From contig NZ_JACTVI010000008.1 of NCBI RefSeq assembly GCF_014495685.1, positions 121,068 to 185,067 on the forward strand: a DNA stretch of 64,000 nt, in the 5' to 3' direction. The position numbers were made by a program, and so were the translations under genes. This DNA comes from Streptomyces sp. TRM68367. Its GTDB lineage: Bacteria > Actinomycetota > Actinomycetes > Streptomycetales > Streptomycetaceae. Shown here in pieces: positions 1-9,500 of this stretch. How positions within the stretch are numbered: position 1 is the first letter of the stretch; each line of letters starts with the position of its first letter. The notes under the pieces were generated by a model. The model saw only the letters and a program-made list of their open reading frames with translations, had not been told where the DNA came from and made no database searches.

Positions 1-827
1 CCCACGGGCACGTGCTTGACCCGCTCAAGGAACCGCGCCCGCGCCCTGTCCGCGTTGGCCTGCCCCGACAGTTTCTTGTCGGCAGCCTTGAACGCCTGGA
101 GCGACATGCCCGAGGGGCGCGCGTAGTCCTCGCCCAGCTGCTTCTGGCGACGCTTGGCGTCATCGGCCCGCTCGCGCAGCTTCGCCGCCTCCGCCAGCAA
201 CTGGTCGCGCGCCTGCTCGATCAGCGCACTGACCTCGGGCTTGGCCAGCTCGGCCAGCACATGCTCGGCGACGTACGTCTCCAGGAGGTCTGCGTTGATC
301 CGTACGCGCCCGCAGCCGCCGGGGTGCTGGCTAGTGCTCGGCTGGCAGCGGTGGCCGCGGCTGCCTGCGTTGGAAGGAGCAGCGCCAAGGGGATGGGCAC
401 ACAGACCGCACACCATGTGCTCACCGCTCAGCAGGTACTCCTGCTGTGGCGCCCTGTCTGCTTCCGGCTGATACTTGCGCCGCATCTTGCGGATCTTCCG
501 GAACTGCTCGGGCGGGATCAGCTCCGGCCCTCCGGAGGGCAGCAGGTTGCCCTTCTCATCCTCGTAGAGTCCGGCGATGGCTGGGTTATCCAGAACCGAG
601 GCCAGAGCGGCAGGCCGCCACTCATTGCCCAGGGTTGTGCGGTGCCCCTCCTCGTTCATCCAGATGATGATCTTCTCGTAGGGCTGGCCGGCTTCCCGCC
701 GTTTCGCGGCCTCTTGCAGAGGCGGCACCTCGTCATCCTTCGGCCTTCTGTACGCGGCATCCGCGAACCCGTACAACCTTGGCACAGAATCTCCCCAGCC
801 TTCGCCGACCCCGATACGCCTCTCATG
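1..827 (-). pseudogene. Large serine recombinase, C-terminal remnant (5'-truncated, runs off left edge)
   Basis: The minus frame is open from about 827 to the window edge and reads as the C-terminal half of a phage/ICE-type large serine recombinase. It starts in the recombinase domain (NEEGHRTTLGNEWRPAAL, then LDNPAIAGL, the usual context of the last recombinase-domain helix). It continues into a zinc beta-ribbon with two Cys pairs (C-G-L-C near 415, C..C near 345-315) and a coiled-coil. The N-terminal resolvase domain with the catalytic Ser is absent: the frame is closed by TAG at 828-830. No ATG opens the frame, but a GTG at 785 preceded by GGGGAG could restart translation. This looks like a decayed integrase from an older insertion; it should have no recombinase activity. 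It may be annotated elsewhere as a zinc beta-ribbon domain protein. Confidence 0.7.
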
Positions 828-908
828 CTAACGAAGATAGGTCACACTGTTGCAAGAGGCAGATGTCTGCGCATGCACTGACCTGCGCCGCAACCCCTTT
901 CACAACGG

Positions 909-1154
909 CTACACGTACGTGCCCTCAACGCCAAGGAGCTTCCACAGCTCCGCCGTCGGCACGCGTGTCTTCCCACCCAGCGCGAGCGTCCGAACTGGGA
1001 AAGTCCCGTTCCGGATCAGCTCGTACGCCTTGTCCCGGCTGATCCCGAGGGCACGGCTGGCAGTTACCACATTGACCGTGGCCGGAAGAGACAGCAGCTC
1101 CTCCAGGCCCATCACTCCGGCGGAAGCCTGCCCGCCCGCTCCCTGAGCAGTCAT
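909..1154 (-). CDS. Excisionase-like helix-turn-helix protein (81 aa)
   Basis: A small DNA-binding protein of the excisionase/MerR-like HTH_17 type. The core is VTASRALGISRDKAYELIRNG (about residues 30-50) followed by a wing VRTLALGGKTRVPTAELWKLL, the standard arrangement of Xis proteins of actinobacterial elements. It is transcribed divergently from the integrase at 1315 with a 160-bp gap, which holds an inverted repeat CTTGCA...TGCAAG (1238-1260) that could be an operator or an arm site. The start is uncertain: ATG at 1154 has a poor ribosome-binding site, and an in-frame ATG at 1112 would leave 67 residues that still cover the domain. It probably directs excision by the neighbouring integrase. 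Confidence 0.7.
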   Translation of the reverse strand: MTAQGAGGQASAGVMGLEELLSLPATVNVVTASRALGISRDKAYELIRNGTFPVRTLALGGKTRVPTAELWKLLGVEGTYV

Positions 1155-1314
1155 GTCGTTGGTCGCAATCTCCCCCGCGCCAACTTGTGGGCGACTTTAC
1201 CTCAGTGTCCGACAGCCCCCACAGGCTTGAGAAAGATCTTGCAATTCCACGCAGTGCAAGACGCACACCATCCGCACCACCGCTGGCAGTCAGCCAGCCA
1301 CCCAGGGGAGACCT

Positions 1315-2895
1315 GTGTTCGAGGACAAGACCTACAAGCGATGCGCCTGCAAAGGCCCGCTCACCGACAAGGTGGGCAAGCCCATCCTCAACGAGGACGG
1401 CACCCCGAAGATCGGATACCTGGAGAAGCGGTGCCCCAAGCTGAAGCGGCGCGACCACGGCTCCTGGTACTACTCCATCGAGATCCCCGCCGGCCCGGGC
1501 GGCAAGCGCCGCCACCCCAAGAAGGGCGGGTTCCAGACCCAGAAGCAAGCCGCCGCAGCAGCGGAAAAGGTCTACCGGGACGCACAGGCCGGAGTCGATG
1601 TCCTGTCCGACGAGACCGTCGGCGAGTACCTGCGCCGCTGGCTCGACAACCAGCACGACCTCAAGGCCACCACCAAGAAGAGCTACGAGGACTACCTACG
1701 CCTGTACTTCACCCCATATCTCGGCCACATCAAGCTCCGTGAACTCCGGCCCCGGCACATCGAGGAGATGTTCGCCGCCATCCAGGCCGAGAACAAGGTC
1801 AAGGAGAAGAACCAGGCTGCCGCCCAGCTGGCCCGCGAGGCCGAGAAGAAGGCGCACGCAGCATGGCGCGACGCCACCGCCCCTCGCGACCCCCAATTGC
1901 GCGAGACGTGGAACGAGGCCAGGGCCCACCTCAAGGCCGCTCTCGCCCGCCCGCGCCGCCAGACTGGTCCCGCCACCCAGCACCGCATCAAGATGGCGCT
2001 CAGCTCCGCTGTCGAAGACGCCCGCAAGCGCCGGATGGTCACCGACAACTGGGCATCCATGATCCAGACGCCCCGGGTACGCAAGGCCAAGGCGCTGGAG
2101 TGGACCGCCGCCCGCGTCGAAGCCTGGCGCAAGACCGGCAAGAAGCCCTCCCCGGTCATGGTCTGGACTCCGGAGCAGACCGGCAAGTTCCTCGACTCGG
2201 TGGTCTACGACCGCCTCTACCCCCTGTGGGTCATCATCGCCTTCCTCGGCCTGCGCCGCGGCGAAGCCTGCGCCCTGTCCTGGGCAGAGGTAGACCTCGA
2301 CGCCGGCGTCATCCACATCACCGAGGAGATCGTCACTGTCGCCTACGAGCCGCACGAGGACACCCCGAAGTCCGACAACATCCGCGACATATCCCTGGAC
2401 GAGGACACGATCGCCCTGCTGCGGTGGTGGCGCGGGCGCCAGGAGGCCGAGAAGCAGGAGTGGCTCGAATCCACCGGGGAGTGGACCAACAGCGGCCGGG
2501 TCTTCACCCTTGAGGACGGCACGGAGTACCACCCCCAGTACTTCTCCGACCGCTTCGAGCGCCTCTACAAGAAGGTCGACCTGCCGCCGATCCGGCTGCA
2601 CGATCTCCGGCACGGCTCGGCGACGCTCGCCCTGCGGGCAGGCGTGGCCATGGTCACCGTCCAACGCAGGCTCGGCCACTCCTCGATCCGCGTCACCTCC
2701 GACATCTACACCACCGTCCTCGCGGAAGTGGAACGCGAGGCCGCCGAGGCGACCGTGTCCGTCGTGCCCCGCTCACGCAAGCGCGTCATCCCGCAGCCGC
2801 AGACCGAGGGCGAGGCCGCAGCGGACGATGAGCAGCAAGATGACCCGGAGACCGCCGAGGAAGCCCCGGATGTTCCCACCGAGGACGCTGCCTGA
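1315..2895 (+). CDS. int: Tyrosine recombinase/integrase (526 aa)
   Basis: Site-specific integrase of the lambda/phage family. The N-terminal 70 residues contain a Cys-rich arm-binding segment (KRCACKG...KRCPKLKRR). A SAM-like core-binding domain follows (about 95-240), interrupted by a charged, Ala-rich helix near 160-210. The catalytic domain shows Arg in LGLRRGEACAL (about 314), the HDLRHG box (His near 429), LGHSS (about 452) and the Tyr nucleophile in SDIYTTV (about 465). The start is GTG at 1315 behind CAGGGGAG. The C-terminal 50 residues are acidic and look disordered. The gene points at the 3' end of tRNA-Thr 98 bp away, so that tRNA is the probable integration target. All catalytic residues are present and the enzyme looks intact. 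Confidence 0.93.
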   Translation: MFEDKTYKRCACKGPLTDKVGKPILNEDGTPKIGYLEKRCPKLKRRDHGSWYYSIEIPAGPGGKRRHPKKGGFQTQKQAAAAAEKVYRDAQAGVDVLSDETVGEYLRRWLDNQHDLKATTKKSYEDYLRLYFTPYLGHIKLRELRPRHIEEMFAAIQAENKVKEKNQAAAQLAREAEKKAHAAWRDATAPRDPQLRETWNEARAHLKAALARPRRQTGPATQHRIKMALSSAVEDARKRRMVTDNWASMIQTPRVRKAKALEWTAARVEAWRKTGKKPSPVMVWTPEQTGKFLDSVVYDRLYPLWVIIAFLGLRRGEACALSWAEVDLDAGVIHITEEIVTVAYEPHEDTPKSDNIRDISLDEDTIALLRWWRGRQEAEKQEWLESTGEWTNSGRVFTLEDGTEYHPQYFSDRFERLYKKVDLPPIRLHDLRHGSATLALRAGVAMVTVQRRLGHSSIRVTSDIYTTVLAEVEREAAEATVSVVPRSRKRVIPQPQTEGEAAADDEQQDDPETAEEAPDVPTEDAA

Positions 2896-2919
2896 CGGCA
2901 TGTTCCCAGGATGTTCCCA
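2870..2919. repeat. Three direct copies of ATGTTCCCA at the integrase 3' end
   Basis: ATGTTCCCA occurs at 2870-2878 (inside the last codons of int), 2900-2908 and 2911-2919. All copies are in one orientation, between int and the tRNA. Clusters of short direct repeats next to an attachment core are typical of integrase arm-type binding sites; that role is inferred. Confidence 0.5.
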
Positions 2920-2932
2920 TCCGCTCACGCAG

Positions 2933-2961
2933 AAGGCCCCCAAGATCATCTTGGGGGCCTT
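2933..2961 (+). terminator. Rho-independent-type terminator after int
   Basis: A perfect inverted repeat with 14-bp arms (AAGGCCCCCAAGAT and its complement) around a single central C, followed by a short T run. It lies 38 bp after the int stop and just before the tRNA 3' end, so it ends int transcription and insulates the convergent tRNA. Confidence 0.8.
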
Positions 2962-2992
2962 TGTTCGAGCTGTTTTCCCTGGTCAGGGATAG

Positions 2993-3066
2993 AGCCGCCT
3001 TCGGGATTCGAACCCGAGACCTACGCATTACGAGTGCGTTGCTCTGGCCATCTGAGCTAAGGCGGC
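2993..3066 (-). tRNA. tRNA-Thr (anticodon CGT)
   Basis: A complete cloverleaf on the minus strand: acceptor GCCGCCT/AGGCGGC, D-arm, anticodon stem ACGCA/TGCGT with loop CTCGTAA (anticodon CGT, reads ACG), and TTCGAAT in the T-loop. The 3' CCA is not encoded. The 3' end faces the integrase gene and is the likely attB of the left element. Confidence 0.93.
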
Positions 3067-3136
3067 ACGCCGTCCGCACTATGGTGCGATCGGCAACGTC
3101 GGTAAGTCTACACAGTTTCCGGGGGTGCTCCGTACC

Positions 3137-3163
3137 GGCCCCGGAGGGCGGGGCTCCGGGGCC
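3137..3163 (-). terminator. Hairpin downstream of the aminopeptidase gene
   Basis: Inverted repeat with 10-bp G/C arms (GGCCCCGGAG / CTCCGGGGCC) and a 7-nt loop, starting 11 bp after the minus-strand aminopeptidase stop. It has no T run, as is common in Streptomyces. Confidence 0.6.
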
Positions 3164-3173
3164 GTGGTCGGGG

Positions 3174-4763
3174 CTACGAGCAGCGTTTTCCGTCCGTGGG
3201 CGGGGTGCCGCGCAGGAGGTAGGCGTCGATCGCGGAGTCGATGCAGGCGCTGCCGCGGCCGTATGCGGTGTGGCCGTCGCCCTCGTAGGTGAGGAGGCGG
3301 GCCGAGGAGAGCTGGCGGGCGAGGGCCTTCGCCCAGCGGTACGGCGTCGCCGGGTCGCGGGTGGTGCCGACGACGACGATCGGGGCGGCGCCCTTCGCCT
3401 CGATGCGGCGCGGCTCCCCCGTGGCCGCCACCGGCCAGTACGCGCAGTTCAGGGCGGCCCAGGCGAGGCCCTCGCCGAAGACGGGGGACGCCTTCTCGAA
3501 GGAGGGCAGGGCCCTGCGGACATCGTCCGGGGTGTCGAAGGCGGCCGGGAGGTCGAGGCAGTTCACGGCGGCGTTGGCGAACATCAGGTTGGCGTAGCGG
3601 CCGTCGGCGTCGCGCTCGTAGTAGCTGTCGGAGAGGACGAGCAGGCCCGTGCCGTCGTTCTCCTTCATCGCCGAGGTCAGCGCCTCGCGCACCTGCTCCC
3701 AGGAGGCCTCGTCGTACATCGCCGCGATCACGCCGGTGGTGGCGAGGGACTCGGTCAGCCGGCGGCCGTCCGCGTCGCCGGTGGGGAGGGGGTGGGCGTC
3801 CAGCTTCTCGAAGAACGCCGTGAGGTTCCTGCCGATCCGGCCGGGCGTGGCGCCCCGGCCGCCCAGCGGGCAGTCGGACCGCCGCGCGCAGTCCTTCGCG
3901 AACGACTGGAACGCCCTCTCGAAGCCCGCCGTCTGCTCCAGGTTCAGCCGGCGAGCGGGCAGCGACGGGTCCAGCGCGCCATCCAGCACCAGCCGGCCCG
4001 CCCGCTGCGGGAACAGCCCGGCGTATGTCGCGCCGAGGAGTGTCCCGTACGACGCGCCGACGTAGTTGAGCCGCCGGTCGCCCAGCACTCCCCGCACGAT
4101 GTCCATGTCCCGGGCCGCCTCGACCGTGGACACATGGCGCAACAGCCGCGGTGCCTGCGCGCCGCAGCCCTCGGCGAACGTGCGGTACGCGTCGACGAGC
4201 GCGCCGGTCTCCTTCGCGTCGTCCGGCGTGTTGTCCGTCTGCGTGTACGTGTCCATCTCCCGCCCGTCCAGGCACTCGACGGGCTCGCTGCGGGCGACGC
4301 CCCGCGGGTCGACGGCCACGATGTCGTAGCGGGCGCGGACGCCGGCCGGGTAGCCGATCCCGGCGTACGACTGGAGGTAGCCGACCGCCGAGCCGCCCGG
4401 GCCGCCGGGGTTCACCAGCAGCGAGCCCAGCCGCTTGCCCGGGCCCGTGGCCTTCTTCCGGGCGACGGCGAGCCGGACGTCACCGGCGGAGGGCTTGGCG
4501 TAGTCCAGTGGCGCCTTGAACGTGGCGCACTGGAAGCCTGGGACGCCGCATTTGCGCCAGTGCGGCCGCTGTGCGTAGTACGTCGCGAGCGCCGGGGGCG
4601 TGGACCGGGGCAGCGCGGTCAGGGCCGCCGCCTCCGCCTCCGAGCTGGCGGAACTCGTCGTGCTGCCGGAGGAGCAGGCGGAGACGAGCAGCACGGTGGC
4701 GGCGAGGAGAGTGGCTCCGGTACGTGCCGTTCGGGGCCTGCGGTGGGTGCGCCTCGTGTACAT
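3174..4763 (-). CDS. Secreted alpha/beta-hydrolase, tripeptidyl aminopeptidase (Slp/Tap-like) lipoprotein
   Basis: An exported serine peptidase of the Streptomyces tripeptidyl aminopeptidase family (Tap, SlpD/SlpE), which cleaves N-terminal tripeptides from extracellular peptides. The 529 residues begin with a twin-arginine-rich n-region, a hydrophobic stretch and a lipobox LVSAC (Cys about 30), so it is probably a cell-surface lipoprotein. The alpha/beta-hydrolase fold shows the oxyanion region NPGGPGGSAV and the nucleophile elbow VGASYGT (Ser about 238). The C-terminal TAP-like domain carries PATPYRWAKALA and the presumed catalytic His in EGDGHTAYG. It is transcribed alone on the minus strand; holB starts 210 bp upstream of its own 5' side. 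The exact substrate cannot be read from sequence. Confidence 0.88.
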   Translation of the reverse strand: MYTRRTHRRPRTARTGATLLAATVLLVSACSSGSTTSSASSEAEAAALTALPRSTPPALATYYAQRPHWRKCGVPGFQCATFKAPLDYAKPSAGDVRLAVARKKATGPGKRLGSLLVNPGGPGGSAVGYLQSYAGIGYPAGVRARYDIVAVDPRGVARSEPVECLDGREMDTYTQTDNTPDDAKETGALVDAYRTFAEGCGAQAPRLLRHVSTVEAARDMDIVRGVLGDRRLNYVGASYGTLLGATYAGLFPQRAGRLVLDGALDPSLPARRLNLEQTAGFERAFQSFAKDCARRSDCPLGGRGATPGRIGRNLTAFFEKLDAHPLPTGDADGRRLTESLATTGVIAAMYDEASWEQVREALTSAMKENDGTGLLVLSDSYYERDADGRYANLMFANAAVNCLDLPAAFDTPDDVRRALPSFEKASPVFGEGLAWAALNCAYWPVAATGEPRRIEAKGAAPIVVVGTTRDPATPYRWAKALARQLSSARLLTYEGDGHTAYGRGSACIDSAIDAYLLRGTPPTDGKRCS

Positions 4764-4973
4764 CCAGCGAGCGTAACTCTCCGCGACGGAGCGAGTGCCG
4801 TGCGTGCACGTTGTGCCTCGTACGAGTTACATGGTCAACCTCCGGTGGGGTGGGTGAGGTGGGCTCGACCGGTTCCGGTTGGCCCGGCGGGAGGGCGGCC
4901 TGGTCCCTGGGGGACGGCCTGGTCGTGGGGGCGGTGGCGTTTGTTGGGGCTGGTCTCGAGGGATTGGTCTCGT

Positions 4974-6179
4974 TCAGCCCGTTCTGAGGGCCATCGTCAT
5001 CGCCTCCACGGCGAGCAGGGGGGCCACGTTGCGGTCGAGGGCCTCGCGGCAGGCGGCGATCGCCTCGATGCGGCGGAGCGTGGACTCCGGGGTGCTGGTG
5101 CGGGCGAGGCGCTCCAGCGCGTCGTCGGCGTCCGTGTTGGCGAGGGCGGTGCGGGAGCCGAGCTGGAGGGCGAGGACGTCGCGGTAGAAGGCGGTGAGGT
5201 CGGTCAGGGCGAGGTCGAGGCTGTCGCGCTGCGTCCGTGTCCTGCGGCGCTTCTGCTTGTCCTCCAGGTCCTTCATCACGCCGGCCGTGCCGCGCGGGAG
5301 CCGGCCGCCCTGGGCCGCGCCGAGCGCCGCCTTCAGCTCCTCGGTCTCCTTGGCGTCCGTCTCCTCGGCGAGCTGCTTGGCGTCGTCCGCCGCCGCGTCG
5401 ACAAGTTCCTGGGCGGCCCTGAGCGCGCTGCCGATCTCCTCGACCCTGAGCGGCAGCTTCAGTACGGCGGCGCGGCGCTCGCGGGCGGCCGGGTCGGTGG
5501 CCAATCGGCGCGCGCGGTCGACGTGGCCCTGGGTGGCGCGGGCCGCCGCGGCGGCTACGTCGGGTTCGATGCCCTCGCGTCGTACGAGCATGTCGGCGAT
5601 GGCGTCGACCGAGGGGGTGCGCAGGTTCAGGTGGCGACAGCGGGAGCGGATGGTCGGCAGGACGTCCTCGATGGAGGGGGCGCACAGCAGCCAGACCGTG
5701 CGGGGGGCGGGCTCCTCGACGGCCTTGAGGACGGCGTTGGCGGACTTCTCGTTCAGCCGCTCGGCGTCCTCGACGAGGATGATCTGCCAGCGGCCGTTCG
5801 CGGGTGAGGTGAACGACTTGCGGACGGTGTCGCGCATGTCGTCGGCGATGATCTGGGCGCCGACGGCGGCGACCGTGGAGACGTCGGCGTGGGTGCCGAT
5901 GAGGGCGGTGTGGCAACCGTCGCAGAACCCGCATCCCGGGGCGCCGCCGAGTGCCCTGTCGGGGCTCACGCACTGCAACGCGGCGGCGAACGCCCGCGCC
6001 GCCTGAATGTGCCCGGCTCCGGGCGGCCCCGTGAACAGCCAGGCATGCGTCATCTTCGACGCCTCGGGCAACGGCGTATCGGCAGCAACCGCACTGACCA
6101 GGGCATCGGCGTCCCGAGCCGCGGCACCGAGCTCCGCGCTCACCCGCTCCTGCCCGACCAGGTCGTCCCACACGCTCAT
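4974..6179 (-). CDS. holB: DNA polymerase III subunit delta'
   Basis: Clamp-loader subunit delta' of the replicative polymerase, an AAA+ family protein that works with tau/gamma and delta to load the beta clamp. The 401-residue product starts MSVWDDLVGQE, the usual DnaX/HolB N-terminus. It has a P-loop-like segment FTGPPGAGHIQAARAF in which the Walker Lys and Ser/Thr are replaced, as expected for the non-hydrolysing delta' subunit. It also has a zinc-binding module (CGFCDGCHTAL, about residues 82-92) and a Walker B-type segment ILVEDAERL. An acidic, coiled C-terminal insertion (about 285-330) is common in Streptomyces homologues. It lies downstream of tmk on the same strand, the conserved tmk-holB pairing of bacteria, though here about 380 bp separate them. 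Confidence 0.93.
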   Translation of the reverse strand: MSVWDDLVGQERVSAELGAAARDADALVSAVAADTPLPEASKMTHAWLFTGPPGAGHIQAARAFAAALQCVSPDRALGGAPGCGFCDGCHTALIGTHADVSTVAAVGAQIIADDMRDTVRKSFTSPANGRWQIILVEDAERLNEKSANAVLKAVEEPAPRTVWLLCAPSIEDVLPTIRSRCRHLNLRTPSVDAIADMLVRREGIEPDVAAAAARATQGHVDRARRLATDPAARERRAAVLKLPLRVEEIGSALRAAQELVDAAADDAKQLAEETDAKETEELKAALGAAQGGRLPRGTAGVMKDLEDKQKRRRTRTQRDSLDLALTDLTAFYRDVLALQLGSRTALANTDADDALERLARTSTPESTLRRIEAIAACREALDRNVAPLLAVEAMTMALRTG

Positions 6180-6561
6180 GGGTCACGCCGCCCTTCCGTC
6201 ACGTCCAGCCTTGCGGAATCCATTGTGGGGGTGAGCACTGACAGCCGGGGGTGGGTGGTGTGCGCGGTGAGTGGTCGGGTGCGGGTTTGTGTTCTGTGCC
6301 TGCGGCGGCCTGAGCGCCTCCTGTGGGGGTACGCGCCGTACCCAGGGTCCGGTGAGTGGGTCGGTGCCGCGCCGGGGGATGTCCGTCCTCGGCCCGGCGA
6401 TGAGGTCGGCTACGGAGGTGGTCGTACGTTGACGCCGGCCGCTGCGGGGCGATGGGGGTGCCCCGCGCGAGCTCGTTCGAGCGTGGGGGAGGCACCCCGC
6501 CAGCGCCGGGCCGCGCGACCCCACCCCCGGCCATCAGTGAACGCCGGACACCCGGCCCGCG
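6180..6561. other. Intergenic region between tmk and holB
   Basis: About 380 bp without a convincing gene; the frames open across it are compositional shadows. It contains one inverted-repeat element (6455-6498). It probably holds the holB promoter and leader on the minus strand; I see no clear promoter boxes. Confidence 0.5.
6455..6498. repeat. Inverted-repeat element (GGGGTGCC...GGCACCCC)
   Basis: Outer 8-bp arms GGGGTGCC (6455-6462) and GGCACCCC (6491-6498) enclose an inner palindrome GCTCGTTCGAGC and a GTGGGGGAG segment. Short elements of this composition recur between genes in Streptomyces chromosomes; it may serve as the tmk transcript terminator. Confidence 0.5.
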
Positions 6562-9500
6562 TCAGCCGCGGCGGCGTCCCCGCCTCCGGGGGCCGTCGTC
6601 GTCGTACTCGTCCTCCCGTGGGCCCAGCAGCTCGTCCGCCAGGGTCGGCAGATCGTCCAGGGGGGTCTCCTCGGCCCAGTCGGACCGCTCGCGGCGTCGC
6701 GGGGTGCCGTCGGCGTCGACCTGGGGCATCTCGCGGGTGCGGTCCTCGGAGCCGTCGGGCCCGGAGGACTGCTCGTCCCGAAAGAAGCCGGGCGGCACCC
6801 GGTTCGCCGGGTCCTCGCCACGCACCGGCGGCAGGACGGCCGTCTCGTCCGCGGCGCCCGGAGGAACCTGCGGCAGCACCGCCGTCTCGTCGGCCTCCCC
6901 CGGCGGCGCCGGCGGCTTCGGCAGCTGGGCGGTCTCCTCGGAGTCGGAGCCCTCGGGACCGGCGTTCTCGGACCGGGTCCGATCCTCCGCCTGCTTCCCG
7001 GGCTCGCCCGGCTCATCCCGCACCGGCCGCAGCACCGTCGTCTCCTCGGCCGACCCACCGGGCCGGTCCCCCGGCTTCACCACCGGCGTCGGCACAGTCG
7101 CCGCATCCGGCGCGGCCGTCGGCCCGGAAGGCGCACGCCGACCGGTGTCCGCCGCGGGCGCCGTCGGCTTCCGGCCCGCCTCCGCCGCGGACGCGGCCTG
7201 TTCCGCCAGGCGCCGTGCCTCCTCGGCCCGCAGCAGCGCCTCCTCGGCCTTGCGCTGCTTCTCCAGGCGCTGCGCCTCGGCCTCGACACGGATCCGCGCC
7301 TCCTCCTCGGCCTGCTCGCGGCGCCGTTCCTCCTCGGCCTTGCGGCGGGCCTCCTCCTCGGCCCGGGCCTTCTCCTCGGCGAGGAGCCGGGCCCGCTCCT
7401 CCTCGGCCTTCTTCCGCGCCTCCTCGGCGCGCAGCCGGGCCTCCTCCGCCTGCCGTTCGGCCTCGCGCCGCTGCGCCTCCTCCAGCTCGCGCCGCTTGCG
7501 CTCCTCCTCCTCGGCACGCAGCCGCGCGAGCTGCTCCTGGCGCTCGCGCTCCAGGCGCTCCTCCTCGGCCTTGCGCCGGGCCTCTTCCTCCGCCTTGCGG
7601 CGGGCCTCCTCCTCGGCCTTCTTCCGCGCCTCCTCCCGGGCCTTGATCTCGGCCTCGGACAGCGGCAGCACCTGGTCGAGCCGGTGCCGGATCACGGTGG
7701 TGACTGCTTCGGCCTCCTGGCCCGCGTCCACGACCAGATACCGGCCAGGGTCGGACGCGGCCAGCGTCAGGAAACCGGACCGCACGCGCGCGTGGAACTC
7801 GGCCGGCTCCGACTCCAGCCGGTCCGGCGCCTCGGTGAACCGCTCGCGCGCGGTCTCCGGCGCGACGTCCAGCAGGACGGTCAGATTCGGCACCAGGCCG
7901 TTCGTCGCCCAGCGGTTGATGCGGGCGATCTCGGTGGGGGACAGGTCGCGGCCCGCCCCCTGGTAGGCCACCGAGGAGTCGATGTAGCGGTCCGTGATCA
8001 CCACGGCGCCGCGCTCCAGGGCGGGCCGTACGACGGTGTCGACGTGCTCGGCGCGGTCGGCGGCGTACAGCAACGCCTCCGCCCGGTGCGACAGGCCCGC
8101 GCTGGAGACGTCCAGCAGGATCGAGCGGAGCCGCTTGCCCACCGGGGTCGCCCCCGGCTCGCGTGTGAGCACGACCTCGTGGCCCTTGGAGCGGATCCAC
8201 TCCGCGAGCGCCTCGGCCTGGGTGGACTTCCCGGCGCCGTCGCCGCCCTCCAGGGCGATGAAGAAACCGGACGTCGCGGGCGCCTGCTCCGGGTCGTCGC
8301 CGCCGAGCAGCGCGTCCTTCAGGTCCTGCCGCAGCGGCACACCGGCGCGGTCGTCGACCTTGGCCAGCACCAGCGCGGCCACCGGCAGCAGCAGCGCGCC
8401 GACGAGCATGAGGGTGAAGGCGGCACCGCCGTGCGCGAAGACGAACTTGCCGCTCTCCAGGCGGTGCGGGCCGATCCCGGCCGCCACCAAGGGGGCGATC
8501 ACCGCGCCGAGCGCCACGAAGACCCGGACCACTGCGTGCAGGTGCTCGGTCGTGCGCGTCCGGCGGTGGTCCTCGGCCTCCTGGTCGAGGAGGGTGTGCC
8601 CGGTGTTGGCGGCGACGCCCGCGCCGACGCCGGCCAGCGCGAGGATCAGCAGCACGCTGGTGACGTCCGGGACGAGCCCGGCGGCCAACAGCGCGACGCC
8701 GGTGAAGGCGATCGCCAGCGCCATCAGCCGCCGCCGTGACAGGGCGGGCAGCAGCGCGGGCGCCGTACGGATGCCGACCACGACCCCGCCGGTCAGCGCG
8801 CACACCAGCAGGCCGTACAGCACCGGGCCGCCGCCCAGGTCCTTGGCGTGCAACACGGCGACGGCGACGGCTGCCGCGATCGCCCCCGCGACGGCCGCGC
8901 AGGCGGGCACCAGCAACGGAATCGCGCCGGTGCGGCCCTTGTCGGCGACCGAGCCCGCCTTGGGGCGGCGCAGCCCCTCAAGCGGCGACCGCGCGCGCGG
9001 GGTGCGCGTGCCGGGCAGATCCAGGAAGGTCAGCAGGGACAGGGACGCGGCGAACAGTCCGGCCGCGACGTACGACGCGAGAGCCGCCTGGTGCTGGGCG
9101 AACCAGTCGATGCCCGCGCCGAGCAGGTTGTTGAACAGCGCCGCGGTGACGAGCGCGGCGGCCGCGAGCGGGATCGCCACGAAGCCCGTACGCAGCGACA
9201 GGCGGCGCAGCGCGTCCATGTGGTCCGGCAGCGGCCGTACCGTCGCGCCCTCGGGCGGCGGGGTGGGCAGCAGCGCGGGCGCGGCGCTCTCCCGCGACAC
9301 CGACCAGAACCGCTCGGCGACGCCGATCACGAAGACGGTGACCAGGAGGGCGGCCAGGGCGTCGCCCGGCATCCAGTCGATCCACAGCGGCGCGATGATG
9401 AGCGCCGCCGCCCGCAGACCGTCGGCGCCGACCATGGTCCAGCGGCGGTCGAGCGGGCCGTCCTGGGAGGTGAGCGACGTCAGCGGGCCGAGGAGGACGG

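Larger units (their letters stand above)
1..2992. mobile_element. Integrated element at tRNA-Thr (partial, int-proximal end)
   Basis: The stretch holds a tyrosine integrase ending about 100 bp from the 3' end of tRNA-Thr, a divergent excisionase-like gene, and a truncated serine recombinase running off the left edge. An integrase beside a tRNA 3' end is the usual signature of site-specific integration, with the attachment core lying in the 3' half of the tRNA. The distal att site and the rest of the element lie outside the window, so I cannot say whether it is a prophage, an AICE or a decayed island. The serine recombinase remnant suggests a composite of at least two elements. Confidence 0.6.

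Noticed and set aside
2961..5807. 948-codon plus-strand frame starting inside tRNA-Thr
   Set aside because: It runs antisense through the aminopeptidase and holB genes and has no recognisable motif.
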